In this document: piece after piece, positions 55,926 through 64,000 of the stretch
How positions within the stretch are numbered: position 1 is the stretch's first letter
Layout: every line of letters begins with the position of its first letter
Origin: an uncultured Pelagibacteraceae bacterium
Lineage (GTDB): Bacteria; Pseudomonadota; Alphaproteobacteria; Pelagibacterales; Pelagibacteraceae
Reading direction: 5' to 3'
Length of the DNA stretch: 64,000 nt
Assembly: GCA_902597335.1 (NCBI GenBank)
Contig: CACJXK010000006.1
Location: 1 to 64,000 of the forward strand
The notes under the pieces: model-generated
Databases searched by the model: none
Told to the model about the DNA's origin: nothing
Seen by the model: only the letters and a program-made list of their open reading frames with translations
Program-made: the position numbers and the translations under genes

Positions 55926-56369
55926 TTACACTCTCCTTTTTTTTGGTGGTCTTGAACCATTATGTGGCATTGGTGTTGTGTCTTTTATTGATATAATTTT
56001 AAATCCTCTTGCTTGCAATGCTCTCAAGGCTGTTTCTCTACCAGAACCAGGACCTTTAACTTCTACTGATAAAATTTTCATCCCAACTTCTAGTGCTTTT
56101 GATGCTGCAGAGTCTGCAGCCACTTGTGCTGCATACGGTGTCGATTTTCTAGAACCTTTAAAGCCTTTTTGGCCCGCAGATGCCCATGATATTACATTTC
56201 CATTTGTATCAGCAATAGAAACGATTGTATTATTAAATGTTGATTGTACATATGCTATTCCATTTAAAATATTTTTCTTATTTTTCTTTTTCTTCGAATA
56301 AGAACTTTTTTTTATTTTTGGTTGACTTTCTTTAGTTGAATCTTTTTTTTCTATTTTTTCTTTCACCAT
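55926..56369 (-). CDS. rpsK: 30S ribosomal protein S11
   Basis: S11 sits on the 30S platform. The conserved part begins around residue 30 ([19 protein letters not shown]) and includes [35 protein letters not shown] and [18 protein letters not shown]. Its roughly 28-residue N-terminal extension is rich in Lys, Ser and Glu (two SKKKK-like blocks), making it about 18 residues longer than most S11. It is immediately upstream of rpoA with no gap. Confidence 0.98.
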   Translation of the reverse strand: MVKEKIEKKDSTKESQPKIKKSSYSKKKKNKKNILNGIAYVQSTFNNTIVSIADTNGNVISWASAGQKGFKGSRKSTPYAAQVAADSAASKALEVGMKILSVEVKGPGSGRETALRALQARGFKIISIKDTTPMPHNGSRPPKKRRV

Positions 56370-56381
56370 ATTAATTTAATA

Positions 56382-56765
56382 TTATTTTTTTAGTGGGGTT
56401 AATTTTTTCCCAGCAATAGCTATTGCTTTTCCTTTACGGGTTCTTGCATTACATCTGGTTCTCTGTCCTCTTACAGGTAATTTCTTTCTATGTCTTGATC
56501 CACGATATGATGCTAAGTCAATTAATCTTTTAATATTTAAAGATGTATCTCTTCTAAGATCACCTTCAACAGTAAATTTTTTGTCGATAAATTCTCTTAT
56601 TTTCAAAATTTCATCATCTGTTAGCTCATTAACTCTTTTTGTGTTTGGAATTTCTAAAGACTTACAAATATCCTTTGAATTTTTTTCACCTATACCATAA
56701 ATATAAGTTAGTCCTATTCTTACTAATTTGTTTTGTGGAATGTTTACACCTGCTATACGAGCCAT
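56382..56765 (-). CDS. rpsM: 30S ribosomal protein S13
   Basis: S13 is a small-subunit head protein contacting the P-site tRNA and the 50S. The 127-residue protein has [62 protein letters not shown] and an 8-residue tail after the usual end. It is 12 bp from rpsK and separated by 55 bp from adk. The usual small rpmJ gene is not in this gap. Confidence 0.97.
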   Translation of the reverse strand: MARIAGVNIPQNKLVRIGLTYIYGIGEKNSKDICKSLEIPNTKRVNELTDDEILKIREFIDKKFTVEGDLRRDTSLNIKRLIDLASYRGSRHRKKLPVRGQRTRCNARTRKGKAIAIAGKKLTPLKK

Positions 56766-56820
56766 AATATTGAGATAAAATTTAGCCTTTTATATAAGAA
56801 GTTTATTCAAAGTCAATGTC

Positions 56821-57384
56821 TTAAACAGATAGAATTTGCTCAATTTTATCAGATATTTCATTAATTTTTTCACCTCCATCTATTTCATAAAAATTTGGTT
56901 TTTTTATGTAGAAATCTAACACTGGCTTTGTTGTCATCATGTAAGTATCATACCTCTTTAAAATGGTAGTTAAATTATCATCTGCTCTTTTCTCCAAAAT
57001 TTTTCTTTTTTCGATTCTGCTAATAATTATATCTTTGCTTACATTGAGAAAGAATATGAAATCAATTTTTTGATTGGATTGATTCATCATTAATTCTAAA
57101 TTTTTTGCTTGGCTTAAGGATCTAGGATAACCATCAAATATTAATTTATTTTTTTTATTTTTGTCAAAAATTGCCGTTTTAATTAATTCATTTACTATTT
57201 CATCTGTAGCAAAATCTCCTTTTGAAATAATATTTTCAATATCTTTGCCTAGTTCAGTTTTATTTTTTACTTCGTTTCTTAATAAATCACCTGTTGATAT
57301 TTGATAAAGGTTAAATTTTTTAGAAATATTAATAGCTTGTGTGCCTTTGCCTGCTCCTGGTGGTCCAAATATTATAACATTCAC
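56821..57384 (-). CDS. adk: Adenylate kinase (short-LID form)
   Basis: Adk interconverts ATP, AMP and ADP. The 187-residue protein shows the P-loop FGPPGAGKGTQA, the NMP-binding ISTGDLLRNEV, FDGYPRSLSQA and the LID region ILEKRADDNLTTILKRYDTY. That LID is short, without zinc Cys. The start is GTG 5 bp after the secY stop, so it is likely coupled to secY. The secY-adk order inside the spc operon is standard. Confidence 0.96.
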   Translation of the reverse strand: MNVIIFGPPGAGKGTQAINISKKFNLYQISTGDLLRNEVKNKTELGKDIENIISKGDFATDEIVNELIKTAIFDKNKKNKLIFDGYPRSLSQAKNLELMMNQSNQKIDFIFFLNVSKDIIISRIEKRKILEKRADDNLTTILKRYDTYMMTTKPVLDFYIKKPNFYEIDGGEKINEISDKIEQILSV

Positions 57385-57389
57385 CTATT

Positions 57390-58670
57390 TTATCTTCCAA
57401 ATTTAGTTTTTTTAATAAGTTGTTCATATTGCGAACTCATTAATCTAGTTTGGACTTGTGTAACTGTATCAATTGCTACAACAACAACGATTAGAACTGA
57501 CGCACCACCTAAGTAAAATGGTATAGGATAATTTGCTATAAGAAATTCAGGCATCAAACAAACAAGTGTCAGATATATGGCTCCGATCGTTGTTAATCTT
57601 GTTAGTATAGTATCTATATAGATAGCTGTACTTTCACCTGGTCTTATTCCTGGAATAAAACCTCCATACTTTCTTAAATTTTCTGCAGTTTCATTTGGAT
57701 TAAAGGTAATTGATGTATAAAAAAATGTAAAAAATATTATACCAGATGCATACAAGATCATGTACAAAGGCTGACCCTGAGAAAAATAAGATGATATATT
57801 TAAAAATAATTCATTTTGTGAAACATTAAAATTAGAAAAAGTTACTGGCAATAGAAGAAGTGCTGAAGCAAAAATAGCTGGTATAACGCCGGCAGAATTA
57901 ATTTTAAGAGGTAAATGAGACGACTCTCCTCCATACATTTTATTACCCATTTGTCTTTTAGGGTAGTTTATAAGTATTTTTCTTAAGGCTCTTTCCATAA
58001 ATACTATAAATAATATTGTTAACACTAATAAAACAAATATAAAAATAATCATCATTGTTGAGATTGCGCCTGTTCTTCCTAATTCAAATGTTGTAACTAA
58101 AGCTCTTGGTATTTCCGCCACAATTCCTGAGAATATTATTAATGATATACCATTACCGATACCTCTTTGAGTAATTTGTTCTCCTAACCACATTAAAAAT
58201 ATTGTACCTGCTACTATTGTAGTTACAGTTGAAATTTTGAAAAAAGCTCCTGGATTAATTACTAAATCTGCTGATGACTCTAATCCTACTGCAAGTCCAT
58301 ATCCTTGAATGGTGGCTAATAAAACAGTTCCATATCTTGTAATTTGGGTAATCTTTTGTCTTCCAATTTCACCTTGTGCCTTCAAGTTTTTAAAATAGTC
58401 AGTAACGCCCGTTAACAACTGAATGATAATAGAAGATGATATATAAGGCATTATGCCAAGGGCAAATATAGCCATCCTGCTTACAGCACCACCAGCAAAA
58501 ACATTAAACATTCCCAACAAGCCTTTTTGATTACTATCCATCATTATTTTTAATTGTTCTGGATCAATACCGGGTAAAGGTACAAATGTTCCTAATCGAT
58601 AGATAGCAAGAATGAATATTGTGAAAATGATCCTGTTTCTCAAATCATTTGTTTGTGATGACTCACTCAT
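57390..58670 (-). CDS. secY: Protein translocase subunit SecY
   Basis: SecY forms the protein-conducting channel of the Sec system. The 426-residue protein has ten membrane segments. Among them are RLGTFVPLPGIDP with the plug that follows, FNVFAGGAVSRMAIFALGIMPYISSSII, GQITQRGIGNGIS-type and FIPGIRPGE with the cytosolic loop YPKRQMGNKMYGG. Length is normal. It lies 1 bp from rplO and 5 bp from adk. Confidence 0.97.
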   Translation of the reverse strand: MSESSQTNDLRNRIIFTIFILAIYRLGTFVPLPGIDPEQLKIMMDSNQKGLLGMFNVFAGGAVSRMAIFALGIMPYISSSIIIQLLTGVTDYFKNLKAQGEIGRQKITQITRYGTVLLATIQGYGLAVGLESSADLVINPGAFFKISTVTTIVAGTIFLMWLGEQITQRGIGNGISLIIFSGIVAEIPRALVTTFELGRTGAISTMMIIFIFVLLVLTILFIVFMERALRKILINYPKRQMGNKMYGGESSHLPLKINSAGVIPAIFASALLLLPVTFSNFNVSQNELFLNISSYFSQGQPLYMILYASGIIFFTFFYTSITFNPNETAENLRKYGGFIPGIRPGESTAIYIDTILTRLTTIGAIYLTLVCLMPEFLIANYPIPFYLGGASVLIVVVVAIDTVTQVQTRLMSSQYEQLIKKTKFGR

Positions 58671-58671
58671 T

Positions 58672-59130
58672 TTATTTTAGATTTTTAAGTTTTATTATGC
58701 CACCAATTTTTTCTATCTTAGCTATTGCTGCAACTGATGAAAAATCTGCCTCGATATTTATTTTAGATGTCAAATTTCCATTTGCCAGAATTTTAAATTT
58801 TAAGTATGATTTACCAATTATTTTATTTTTTTTTAAACTTTCTAGATTAATCTGATTTTGAGGATCTATTTTCTTATTATTTACAAAATTTTGTAATTGA
58901 TCTAAATTTATTGTTGCTATTCTACTTTTATTTATTGGGTTAAATCCTCTTTTTGGCAATCTTCTGTAAAGAGGCATTTGTCCTCCTTCAAAACTTTTAA
59001 TTGCTACCCCTGATCTTGATTTTTGACCTTTTACTCCTCTACCTGAGGTTTTTCCTTTTCCAGATCCAATTCCACGTCCAAGTCTTTTTTTTGAACATTT
59101 AATTTTAACGTTATTGCTTAAAAAATTCAT
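58672..59130 (-). CDS. rplO: 50S ribosomal protein L15
   Basis: L15 binds 23S rRNA early in 50S assembly. The 152-residue protein has KKRLGRGIGSGKGKTSGRGVKGQKSRSG-type basic loop features, FEGGQMPLYRRLPKRGF and a C-terminal ILANGNLTSKINIEADFSS. It overlaps rpsE by 1 bp (TAATG), leaving no room for rpmD (L30), which is usually between them. Confidence 0.97.
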   Translation of the reverse strand: MNFLSNNVKIKCSKKRLGRGIGSGKGKTSGRGVKGQKSRSGVAIKSFEGGQMPLYRRLPKRGFNPINKSRIATINLDQLQNFVNNKKIDPQNQINLESLKKNKIIGKSYLKFKILANGNLTSKINIEADFSSVAAIAKIEKIGGIIKLKNLK

Positions 59131-59630
59131 TATCCTCTTTTCTCAATTATCTCTGAAATCTTTTTATTTCTAAGCAATGAAATATTTTTTGGTGAGTTTT
59201 GATTTATTAGAGCTTTCATGCATGCTCTTATTACATTATGTGGATTAGCTGTGCCAAGTGATTTAGCTACAATATCTTTTATACCTAGAACCTCACAAAC
59301 TGCTCTAACAGCTCCACCAGCTATAATACCTGTACCTTTGGGTGCAGCTCTTAATTTAATTTTTCCAGCTCCATCCTTCCCAAATATATCATGATGTATT
59401 GTTCTTCCTTCTCTTAGTGGAATTTGAACAAGGTTTCTTCTTGCTAATTCGTTTGCTTTTTTAATAGCATCTGGAACTTGTTTTGCTTTAGCGTGAGCAA
59501 CTCCAATTTTTCCATTTTGGTTTCCAACTACAACTAGTGCAGAAAAACCAAATCTTCTCCCACCTTTTACAACTTTTGTTATTCTATTAATGTGAACTAA
59601 TTTTTCTACAAATTCTGTATTTTTTTCCAT
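59130..59630 (-). CDS. rpsE: 30S ribosomal protein S5
   Basis: S5 helps maintain translational accuracy. The 166-residue protein has the double-stranded RNA-binding N-terminal part ([26 protein letters not shown]) and the C-terminal half [39 protein letters not shown] and [13 protein letters not shown]. Length is normal. It lies 3 bp after rplR and 1 bp overlapping rplO. Confidence 0.98.
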   Translation of the reverse strand: MEKNTEFVEKLVHINRITKVVKGGRRFGFSALVVVGNQNGKIGVAHAKAKQVPDAIKKANELARRNLVQIPLREGRTIHHDIFGKDGAGKIKLRAAPKGTGIIAGGAVRAVCEVLGIKDIVAKSLGTANPHNVIRACMKALINQNSPKNISLLRNKKISEIIEKRG

Positions 59631-59633
59631 AAT

Positions 59634-59987
59634 TTAAAATTCCATTCCATTTTTTCTTAACTCGTCCGCTAATAATTTAACTCTTCCATGGTATTTATAA
59701 GATCCCCTATCAAAATAAACTTTTGTAATATTCTTATCTTTTGCCTTCTTTGCGAGTTCTTCTGCTACCATTGTAGACTTTTGTTTTTTATTTATTTTTT
59801 GAGACTTTATTTTTTTTGTATTTGATGAAGCTGATAAAACTGTGATATTTTTTTCATCATCAATTATTTGAGCACTTATATTTTTGATAGATCTATTCAC
59901 GCTTAGTCTAAACCTATCTTTAGAAGAAACTTTTTTTACTTTATTTCTTATTCTAAATTTTTTTCTATCTAGTTTAGTTATTTTCAT
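59634..59987 (-). CDS. rplR: 50S ribosomal protein L18
   Basis: L18 binds 5S rRNA in the central protuberance. The 117-residue protein has [65 protein letters not shown]-type sequence and a Lys-rich N-terminus. The conserved arginine-rich start is present. It overlaps rplF by 1 bp. Confidence 0.95.
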   Translation of the reverse strand: MKITKLDRKKFRIRNKVKKVSSKDRFRLSVNRSIKNISAQIIDDEKNITVLSASSNTKKIKSQKINKKQKSTMVAEELAKKAKDKNITKVYFDRGSYKYHGRVKLLADELRKNGMEF

Positions 59988-60526
59988 TATTTTTTCTTAC
60001 CTTCTTTTCTTAATATGTACTGGCCTTGTTCTTTTATACCTTTTCCTTTATATGGTTCTGGTGGTCTTATACTTTTAATTTCCGCAGCAACCATTCCTAC
60101 TTGTTGTTTGTCTGTGCCAGAAATTTTTAAAATATTTTGTTTTTCGACTTGAACTTTTATTCCTTCTGGAATATTAAAATTTATATCATGGCTAAAACCC
60201 AATTGAAGATTTAATACTGTACCCTTTAATGCTGCTCTGTAACCTACACCAGACAACTCAAGAATTTTTTCATAACCTTTGCTAGCGCCAATTATCGCGT
60301 TATTTATTAAACTTCTACTCATTCCCCATAGTCTTTTTGTTTCTTGGTTATTTTTTTTTGGTTTAATTGAAACCTCTTTGCCTTCATTAATATTTAAATC
60401 AAAAGTATCTAAATCAATATTTAGTGATTTTTTTCCAAGTGGTCCCTCAATATTTATTATATTGTCGTTTAATACAACTTTAACTTTTTCTGGGATAGAT
60501 ATATTTAATTTTCCTATTTTTGACAT
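59987..60526 (-). CDS. rplF: 50S ribosomal protein L6
   Basis: L6 lies near the factor-binding site of the 50S. The 179-residue protein has two repeats: [19 protein letters not shown] with GPLGKKS, and [25 protein letters not shown]. It ends with [26 protein letters not shown], the family hallmark. Length is normal. Adjacent genes overlap by 1 bp on each side. Confidence 0.97.
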   Translation of the reverse strand: MSKIGKLNISIPEKVKVVLNDNIINIEGPLGKKSLNIDLDTFDLNINEGKEVSIKPKKNNQETKRLWGMSRSLINNAIIGASKGYEKILELSGVGYRAALKGTVLNLQLGFSHDINFNIPEGIKVQVEKQNILKISGTDKQQVGMVAAEIKSIRPPEPYKGKGIKEQGQYILRKEGKKK

Positions 60527-60921
60527 TAAAATACCTTACAAATTACCTCTCCACCAACCTTTTGCTTTCTAGCATCTATGTCAGTCATTACTCCTTTTGG
60601 AGTTGAAATTATTGCTATACCAAGTCCATTATTCACTTTTGGCAGACTCTCAGCGCTTGAAAAAATTCTTCTTCCGGGTTTTGAAACTCTCTCTATGGAG
60701 CTTATAACTGGATTTCCAGAGTTATATTTTAAACTTATTTCTAAACTTGGCTTATTATCATCTGATTTAACTTCATAATCAATTATATAGCCCTCAGATT
60801 TTAATATTTCTGCTATTTTTGTTTTAAATTTTGATGAAGGTAGTTCTAATTTTTTATGATTTCTTTTTTGAGAATTTTTTAATCTCGCTAACATATCACC
60901 TATTGGGTCACTTAAACTCAT
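60526..60921 (-). CDS. rpsH: 30S ribosomal protein S8
   Basis: S8 is a primary 16S rRNA-binding protein that also can repress the spc operon. The 131-residue protein begins SDPIGDMLARLKNSQKRNH and ends with GLGIAIISTPKGVMTDIDARKQKVGGEVICKVF-type sequence. Signature SKPGRRIFSSAESLPK is present. It lies 10 bp after rpsN. Confidence 0.97.
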   Translation of the reverse strand: MSLSDPIGDMLARLKNSQKRNHKKLELPSSKFKTKIAEILKSEGYIIDYEVKSDDNKPSLEISLKYNSGNPVISSIERVSKPGRRIFSSAESLPKVNNGLGIAIISTPKGVMTDIDARKQKVGGEVICKVF

Positions 60922-60931
60922 ATTATCCTTT

Positions 60932-61237
60932 CTACCAACTTGATTTTACCATACCAGGAATTTTACCTTCTAGACCTAATTGTCTTAAAGCAATTCTTGA
61001 TATTTTTAATTTTCTATAAACTCCATGCGGTCTACCAGTAATTTGACATCTATTTCTTACTCTAATTTTAGCAGAATTCCTTGGTAAATTTGACAGTTTT
61101 TGTTGAGCCTTGAATCTTTCTTCGAATGAGAGTTTTTTGTTCATTATTATTTTTTTTAGGTTTTCTCTTTTTTTAAAAAATTTTTCAGAGAGCTTAATTC
61201 TTTTATTATTTTTATTAATAGAACTTAATTTAGCCAT
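60932..61237 (-). CDS. rpsN: 30S ribosomal protein S14
   Basis: S14 is a 30S head protein. The 101-residue form is the zinc-free type: it lacks the CxxC pairs of the short type and has [27 protein letters not shown] near the C-terminus, followed by [13 protein letters not shown]. The N-terminal 50 residues are Lys-rich and diverged. It overlaps rplE by 1 bp. Confidence 0.97.
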   Translation of the reverse strand: MAKLSSINKNNKRIKLSEKFFKKRENLKKIIMNKKLSFEERFKAQQKLSNLPRNSAKIRVRNRCQITGRPHGVYRKLKISRIALRQLGLEGKIPGMVKSSW

Positions 61238-61791
61238 TAATTACTCCTTGTTTCTTTGAATGGAAAATTTAACTTTTTCAATAGTTCATAAGCATGGTTT
61301 TTATCCATTGTTTTTATTACAATTGTTATATCTAAACCTCTTACTTTATCTATTTTATCAAAATTTACTTCAGGAAATATAATCTGTTCTTTTATTCCAA
61401 AAGTATAATTTCCAAATTTATCAAATCCATCTGGATTTAATCCTCTAAAATCTTTAATACGTGGCAAAGCTATATTTACTAATCTATCAATGAATTCATA
61501 CATTTTATTTTTTCTTAAAGTGACCTTTAAGCCAGAATTAGTATTTTTTCTTGTTTTAAAATTAGCAATAGATTTTTTGAATTTTGTTATAACAGGTTTT
61601 TGTCCTGTTATACTTGCAAGATCTTCCTCACAAGATTTAACTATTTTTGCATCGTTTCCGTCTAGTCCTAGTCCCATATTTAAAACTATTTTTTCAATTT
61701 TTGGTCCCATATATTGACTTTTATAGCCAAACATTTCTTTAAGAGTGGGATTTATCTCTTTCAAAATAATTTCTTTTAATCTCGGTTGCAT
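61237..61791 (-). CDS. rplE: 50S ribosomal protein L5
   Basis: L5 binds 5S rRNA and contacts the P-site tRNA. The 184-residue protein shows [11 protein letters not shown] near residue 33, [52 protein letters not shown]-type sequence and [15 protein letters not shown]. Length is normal. It overlaps both neighbours by 1 bp. Confidence 0.97.
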   Translation of the reverse strand: MQPRLKEIILKEINPTLKEMFGYKSQYMGPKIEKIVLNMGLGLDGNDAKIVKSCEEDLASITGQKPVITKFKKSIANFKTRKNTNSGLKVTLRKNKMYEFIDRLVNIALPRIKDFRGLNPDGFDKFGNYTFGIKEQIIFPEVNFDKIDKVRGLDITIVIKTMDKNHAYELLKKLNFPFKETRSN

Positions 61792-62033
61792 TATTTTTTT
61801 GGCTCCATTTTTTTATTTTTTTCAATATTTTTTAAATTTGACAAATGAATGAAATTTTCTTTTGAAATAATTCCGCCTTTTTTTTCCTTTGTAGTTTTTA
61901 AATGTTTTTTAATAAAATTTATCCCCTTTATTTTAGCTCGATTATTCTTTCTATCAATTTCAATTACTTCACCCTCTTTATTTTTGTCTTTCCCGGATAT
62001 AATTTTTACTTTCAAACCTTTTGTAATCATCAT
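61791..62033 (-). CDS. rplX: 50S ribosomal protein L24 (short)
   Basis: L24 is an assembly initiator and contains a KOW fold. The 80-residue protein has the KOW motif [42 protein letters not shown]-type sequence and IHLSNL. It is about 20-25 residues shorter than usual and ends soon after HLSNL, without the zinc-type C-terminus. Two adjacent ATG codons offer starts at 62033 or 62030. It overlaps rplN by 4 bp. Confidence 0.93.
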   Translation of the reverse strand: MMITKGLKVKIISGKDKNKEGEVIEIDRKNNRAKIKGINFIKKHLKTTKEKKGGIISKENFIHLSNLKNIEKNKKMEPKK

Positions 62034-62398
62034 AATACCTCTGGAGCTAATGAGATAATTTTCATTTGCCCTCTATTTCTAAGCTCCCTTGTCACTGGTC
62101 CAAATATTCTTGTGCCTATGGGTTCACCTTTATCATCCGTCAATACTGCAGCATTATTATCGAATCTTACTTTTGAGCCATCATTTCTGTGGATTCCTTT
62201 TTTTACTCTTACGACAACTGCTTTATGAACTGCGCCTTTTTTTACTTTTCCTTTAGGAATTGCTTCCTTAACAGCAACAACAATTGTGTCTCCAATGCTC
62301 GCATATCTTCTTTTTGATCCACCAAGCACTTTTATGCATTCAATTTTTTTTGCTCCAGTATTATCAGCAACCATTAATTCTGTTTGAACTTGGATCAT
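62030..62398 (-). CDS. rplN: 50S ribosomal protein L14
   Basis: L14 forms intersubunit bridges. The 122-residue protein starts [28 protein letters not shown] and includes [48 protein letters not shown] and [10 protein letters not shown] at the end. Length and sequence are highly conserved. It overlaps rpsQ by 4 bp. Confidence 0.98.
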   Translation of the reverse strand: MIQVQTELMVADNTGAKKIECIKVLGGSKRRYASIGDTIVVAVKEAIPKGKVKKGAVHKAVVVRVKKGIHRNDGSKVRFDNNAAVLTDDKGEPIGTRIFGPVTRELRNRGQMKIISLAPEVL

Positions 62399-62631
62399 TT
62401 TATTTCTCCAATAACTTCGAATTTTTTATTTTTAGAAAATGGTCTACTTTCTCTAATAGTAACTTTATCACCAGTTTTAAATTTATTTTCTTCGTCATGA
62501 GCGTTGTATTTTTTTCTTGCTTTCATTACTTTTTTTAAAATTGGATGCTGATATTTTCTTTCTACCATCACAGTTATTGTTTTGTTTGGTTTATCACTCA
62601 CAACAATTCCGCTCAAAATTTTTTTAGGCAT
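62395..62631 (-). CDS. rpsQ: 30S ribosomal protein S17
   Basis: S17 is a primary 16S rRNA-binding OB-fold protein. The 78-residue protein has [57 protein letters not shown] and typical length. It overlaps rplN by 4 bp and rpmC by 8 bp. Confidence 0.97.
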   Translation of the reverse strand: MPKKILSGIVVSDKPNKTITVMVERKYQHPILKKVMKARKKYNAHDEENKFKTGDKVTIRESRPFSKNKKFEVIGEIK

Positions 62632-62812
62632 TTTTAAACTCCAATAATGTTTTCAATCTTGCTATATTCTTTTTAGTCTCTGTAATTTTTGCAGGACTTT
62701 TAATCTGTCCATTTACTTTTTGAAACCTAAAATTAAACAAATCTTTTTTAAGTTTTTCAAGATTTTCTAATCTTTGTTTTTTAGTTAGTTTTTTTATCTC
62801 TTTTTTTTTCAT
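62624..62812 (-). CDS. rpmC: 50S ribosomal protein L29
   Basis: L29 is a small helical protein at the tunnel exit where trigger factor docks. The 62-residue protein has [40 protein letters not shown]-type helices. The conserved L..lr.qla.gqlenp.ri...rr.iAri.t pattern is present. It sits between rplP and rpsQ, overlapping rpsQ by 8 bp. Confidence 0.96.
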   Translation of the reverse strand: MKKKEIKKLTKKQRLENLEKLKKDLFNFRFQKVNGQIKSPAKITETKKNIARLKTLLEFKNA

Positions 62813-62813
62813 T

Positions 62814-63221
62814 TTATATTCTTTTTATAAATTTGCATTTTATTGGCAATTTTGCAGATGCTTTGTATAACGCTTCTTTAGCAATTTGCTCTGACACACC
62901 ATCCACTTCAAATAAAATTCTTCCTGGTTTTACTCTGCAAGCCCAAAACTCTGGAGAACCTTTCCCTTTACCCATTCTTACTTCTGTTGGTTTTTTTGAA
63001 ACTGGAATATTTGGAAACATTCTTGTCCATACTCTTCCTTGTCTTTTCATATGTCTTGTCAAAGCTACTCTAGCAGCCTCAATTTGTCTTGAAATTACTC
63101 TTTCTGGTTGGATGGCTTTTAGACCAAAAGAGCCATAGTTCATAACATTGCATCTAGAAGCATTTCCATGAATTCTTCCTTTGTGAGCTTTTCTAAATTT
63201 GCTTCTGGTTGGTTGTAACAT
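62814..63221 (-). CDS. rplP: 50S ribosomal protein L16
   Basis: L16 helps position tRNA in the A and P sites. The 135-residue protein starts [18 protein letters not shown] and contains [29 protein letters not shown]-type sequence, [25 protein letters not shown] and [10 protein letters not shown]. Length is normal. It lies 2 bp from rpsC and 1 bp from rpmC. Confidence 0.98.
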   Translation of the reverse strand: MLQPTRSKFRKAHKGRIHGNASRCNVMNYGSFGLKAIQPERVISRQIEAARVALTRHMKRQGRVWTRMFPNIPVSKKPTEVRMGKGKGSPEFWACRVKPGRILFEVDGVSEQIAKEALYKASAKLPIKCKFIKRI

Positions 63222-63223
63222 TT

Positions 63224-63883
63224 TTAAGCTTTGTTCCTTTCTTGACTAAATTCTTTTGTAAAAATTTCTCCTTTATATATCCAAACCTTGATGCCAATTA
63301 TTCCATAGGTGGTTAGTGCTTCAGCTTCGGAATAATCAATATCTGCTCTTAATGTATGCGATGGAATGCTTCCCTCTCTTAACCATTCTGTTCTGGCAAT
63401 CTCATTACCACCAAGTCTTCCACTTATTGATACTTTTATACCTTTTGCGCCTAATCTTAGAGCTGACTGCATTGCTCTTTTCATTGCTCTTCTATATGAA
63501 ACTCGTTTTACTAATTGTTGTGCAATATTTTCAGCAACCAAATAACTATTTGTTTCAGGTTTTTTTACCTCTTTAATATTTAGAACTACCTCATTAGAAG
63601 TTAACTTAGATAAATTTCCTTTAATTTTCTCAATGTCAGTTCCTTTTTTACCTATAACGAAACCAGGTCTTGATGTGTAAATTGTTACAAAACATTTCTT
63701 CGCTGTCCTCTCTATCATCACTTTTGATACACCAGAATTTATTACATTCTTTTTAATATAGTTTCTAATTTTAAAATCCTCTATTAGGTTATTGCCAAAG
63801 TCTTTTTTCTTGGCATACCAAACGGAATCCCATCCTCTGTTGATTCCTAATCTAAGTCCAATTGGATTAACTTTTTGTCCCAT
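63224..63883 (-). CDS. rpsC: 30S ribosomal protein S3
   Basis: S3 lies at the mRNA entry and has helicase activity with S4/S5. The 219-residue protein begins [20 protein letters not shown] and has the KH motif [18 protein letters not shown]. The C-terminal domain shows [20 protein letters not shown] and [14 protein letters not shown]. Length is normal. Its first 17 bp overlap the rplV 3' end. Confidence 0.98.
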   Translation of the reverse strand: MGQKVNPIGLRLGINRGWDSVWYAKKKDFGNNLIEDFKIRNYIKKNVINSGVSKVMIERTAKKCFVTIYTSRPGFVIGKKGTDIEKIKGNLSKLTSNEVVLNIKEVKKPETNSYLVAENIAQQLVKRVSYRRAMKRAMQSALRLGAKGIKVSISGRLGGNEIARTEWLREGSIPSHTLRADIDYSEAEALTTYGIIGIKVWIYKGEIFTKEFSQERNKA

Positions 63884-64000
63884 GACTCTCCATTTTTTTT
63901 GATAGTTCTGTTAAAATAATCGTTAAGTTTGAATATGGCTTCATGATTTCAGCAGCTCTGCCCTTTGCTCTAGCTCTAAATCTCTTCATAACAACTTGCT
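63867..64000 (-). CDS. rplV: 50S ribosomal protein L22 (C-terminal part, cut by window edge)
   Basis: The reading frame entering from the window edge gives [15 protein letters not shown], then [18 protein letters not shown] and ends [10 protein letters not shown]. This is the L22 C-terminus (mkR...RArGRa..I.kr.shitvvvse). The missing 5' part lies beyond the window. It overlaps rpsC by 17 bp in a different frame, the common rplV-rpsC arrangement. Confidence 0.93.
   Translation of the reverse strand, partial: QVVMKRFRARAKGRAAEIMKPYSNLTIILTELSKKMESHGTKS

Noticed and set aside
55831-56301. 156-residue antisense reading frame across rpoA/rpsK
   Set aside because: It is complementary to strongly conserved ribosomal and polymerase genes, with no independent motif.
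1-64000. CRISPR array, insertion sequence or prophage
   Set aside because: No regularly spaced repeats, transposase or phage structural genes were seen; the only mobility gene is the tyrosine recombinase.

Overview
The window is a gene-dense, very AT-rich bacterial chromosome segment. Its protein sequences, gene order and streamlining match the SAR11 clade (Pelagibacterales, Alphaproteobacteria). Signs of streamlining are near-zero intergenic space, 1-44 bp gene overlaps, many Lys/Asn/Ile-rich proteins and shortened versions of several families. The genus call comes from recognising protein families and layout, not from a database search.

Layout. (1) 1-2500: an accessory edge with a remnant of a DNA-repair methyltransferase 3' end, an Ogt-type methyltransferase gene, a highly structured candidate ncRNA that ends in an intrinsic-terminator-like hairpin just before that gene, two small membrane-protein genes and a tyrosine recombinase. 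(2) 2516-10674: a surface-polysaccharide island. Three genes encode a complete route to GDP-D-glycero-D-manno-heptose (GmhA, HddA and an HddC-GmhB fusion). They sit with four glycosyltransferase genes and a GIY-YIG protein. (3) 10661-20209: hppA (proton-pumping pyrophosphatase), then thiL-nusB-ribH-ribBX-ribE-ribD-nrdR-glyA-rpiB and a 2OG-Fe oxygenase, all on the minus strand. (4) 20277-28579: hemB on plus, then recO-rnc-lepB-acpS-pdxJ-pyrE-spoT/relA-folK-smpB-dapA on minus. (5) 28607-36022: a lytic transglycosylase, tRNA-Ser(GCU) and a four-subunit sarcosine oxidase operon. (6) 35984-42126: MATE exporter, trhO, an O-methyltransferase and gatBAC, all on minus. (7) 42177-48538: ruvX-pyrB-pyrC'-plsY-topA-ridA on plus. 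(8) 48539-54447: ugd-galU, panC, mgtE, lipB and rluC/D. (9) 54457-64000: the 3' two-thirds of the S10-spc-alpha ribosomal super-operon on minus, from rplV (cut by the window edge) to rplQ.

How the genes work together. The riboflavin block (ribD, ribE, ribBX, ribH) covers most of riboflavin synthesis, but the GTP cyclohydrolase II half of RibBX lacks its zinc cysteines, so that activity must come from elsewhere. pyrB is paired with a dihydroorotase homologue that has lost its metal-binding HxH motif, probably a structural partner of aspartate transcarbamoylase. Sarcosine oxidase would supply glycine and a one-carbon unit to the folate pool, which GlyA also uses. Several customary neighbours are missing from their usual slots: era between rnc and recO, dprA between plsY and topA, and rpmD between rpsE and rplO. 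The most unusual items are the structured RNA at 525-710, the HddC-GmhB fusion, the shortened SpoT/RelA and the island next to the recombinase.
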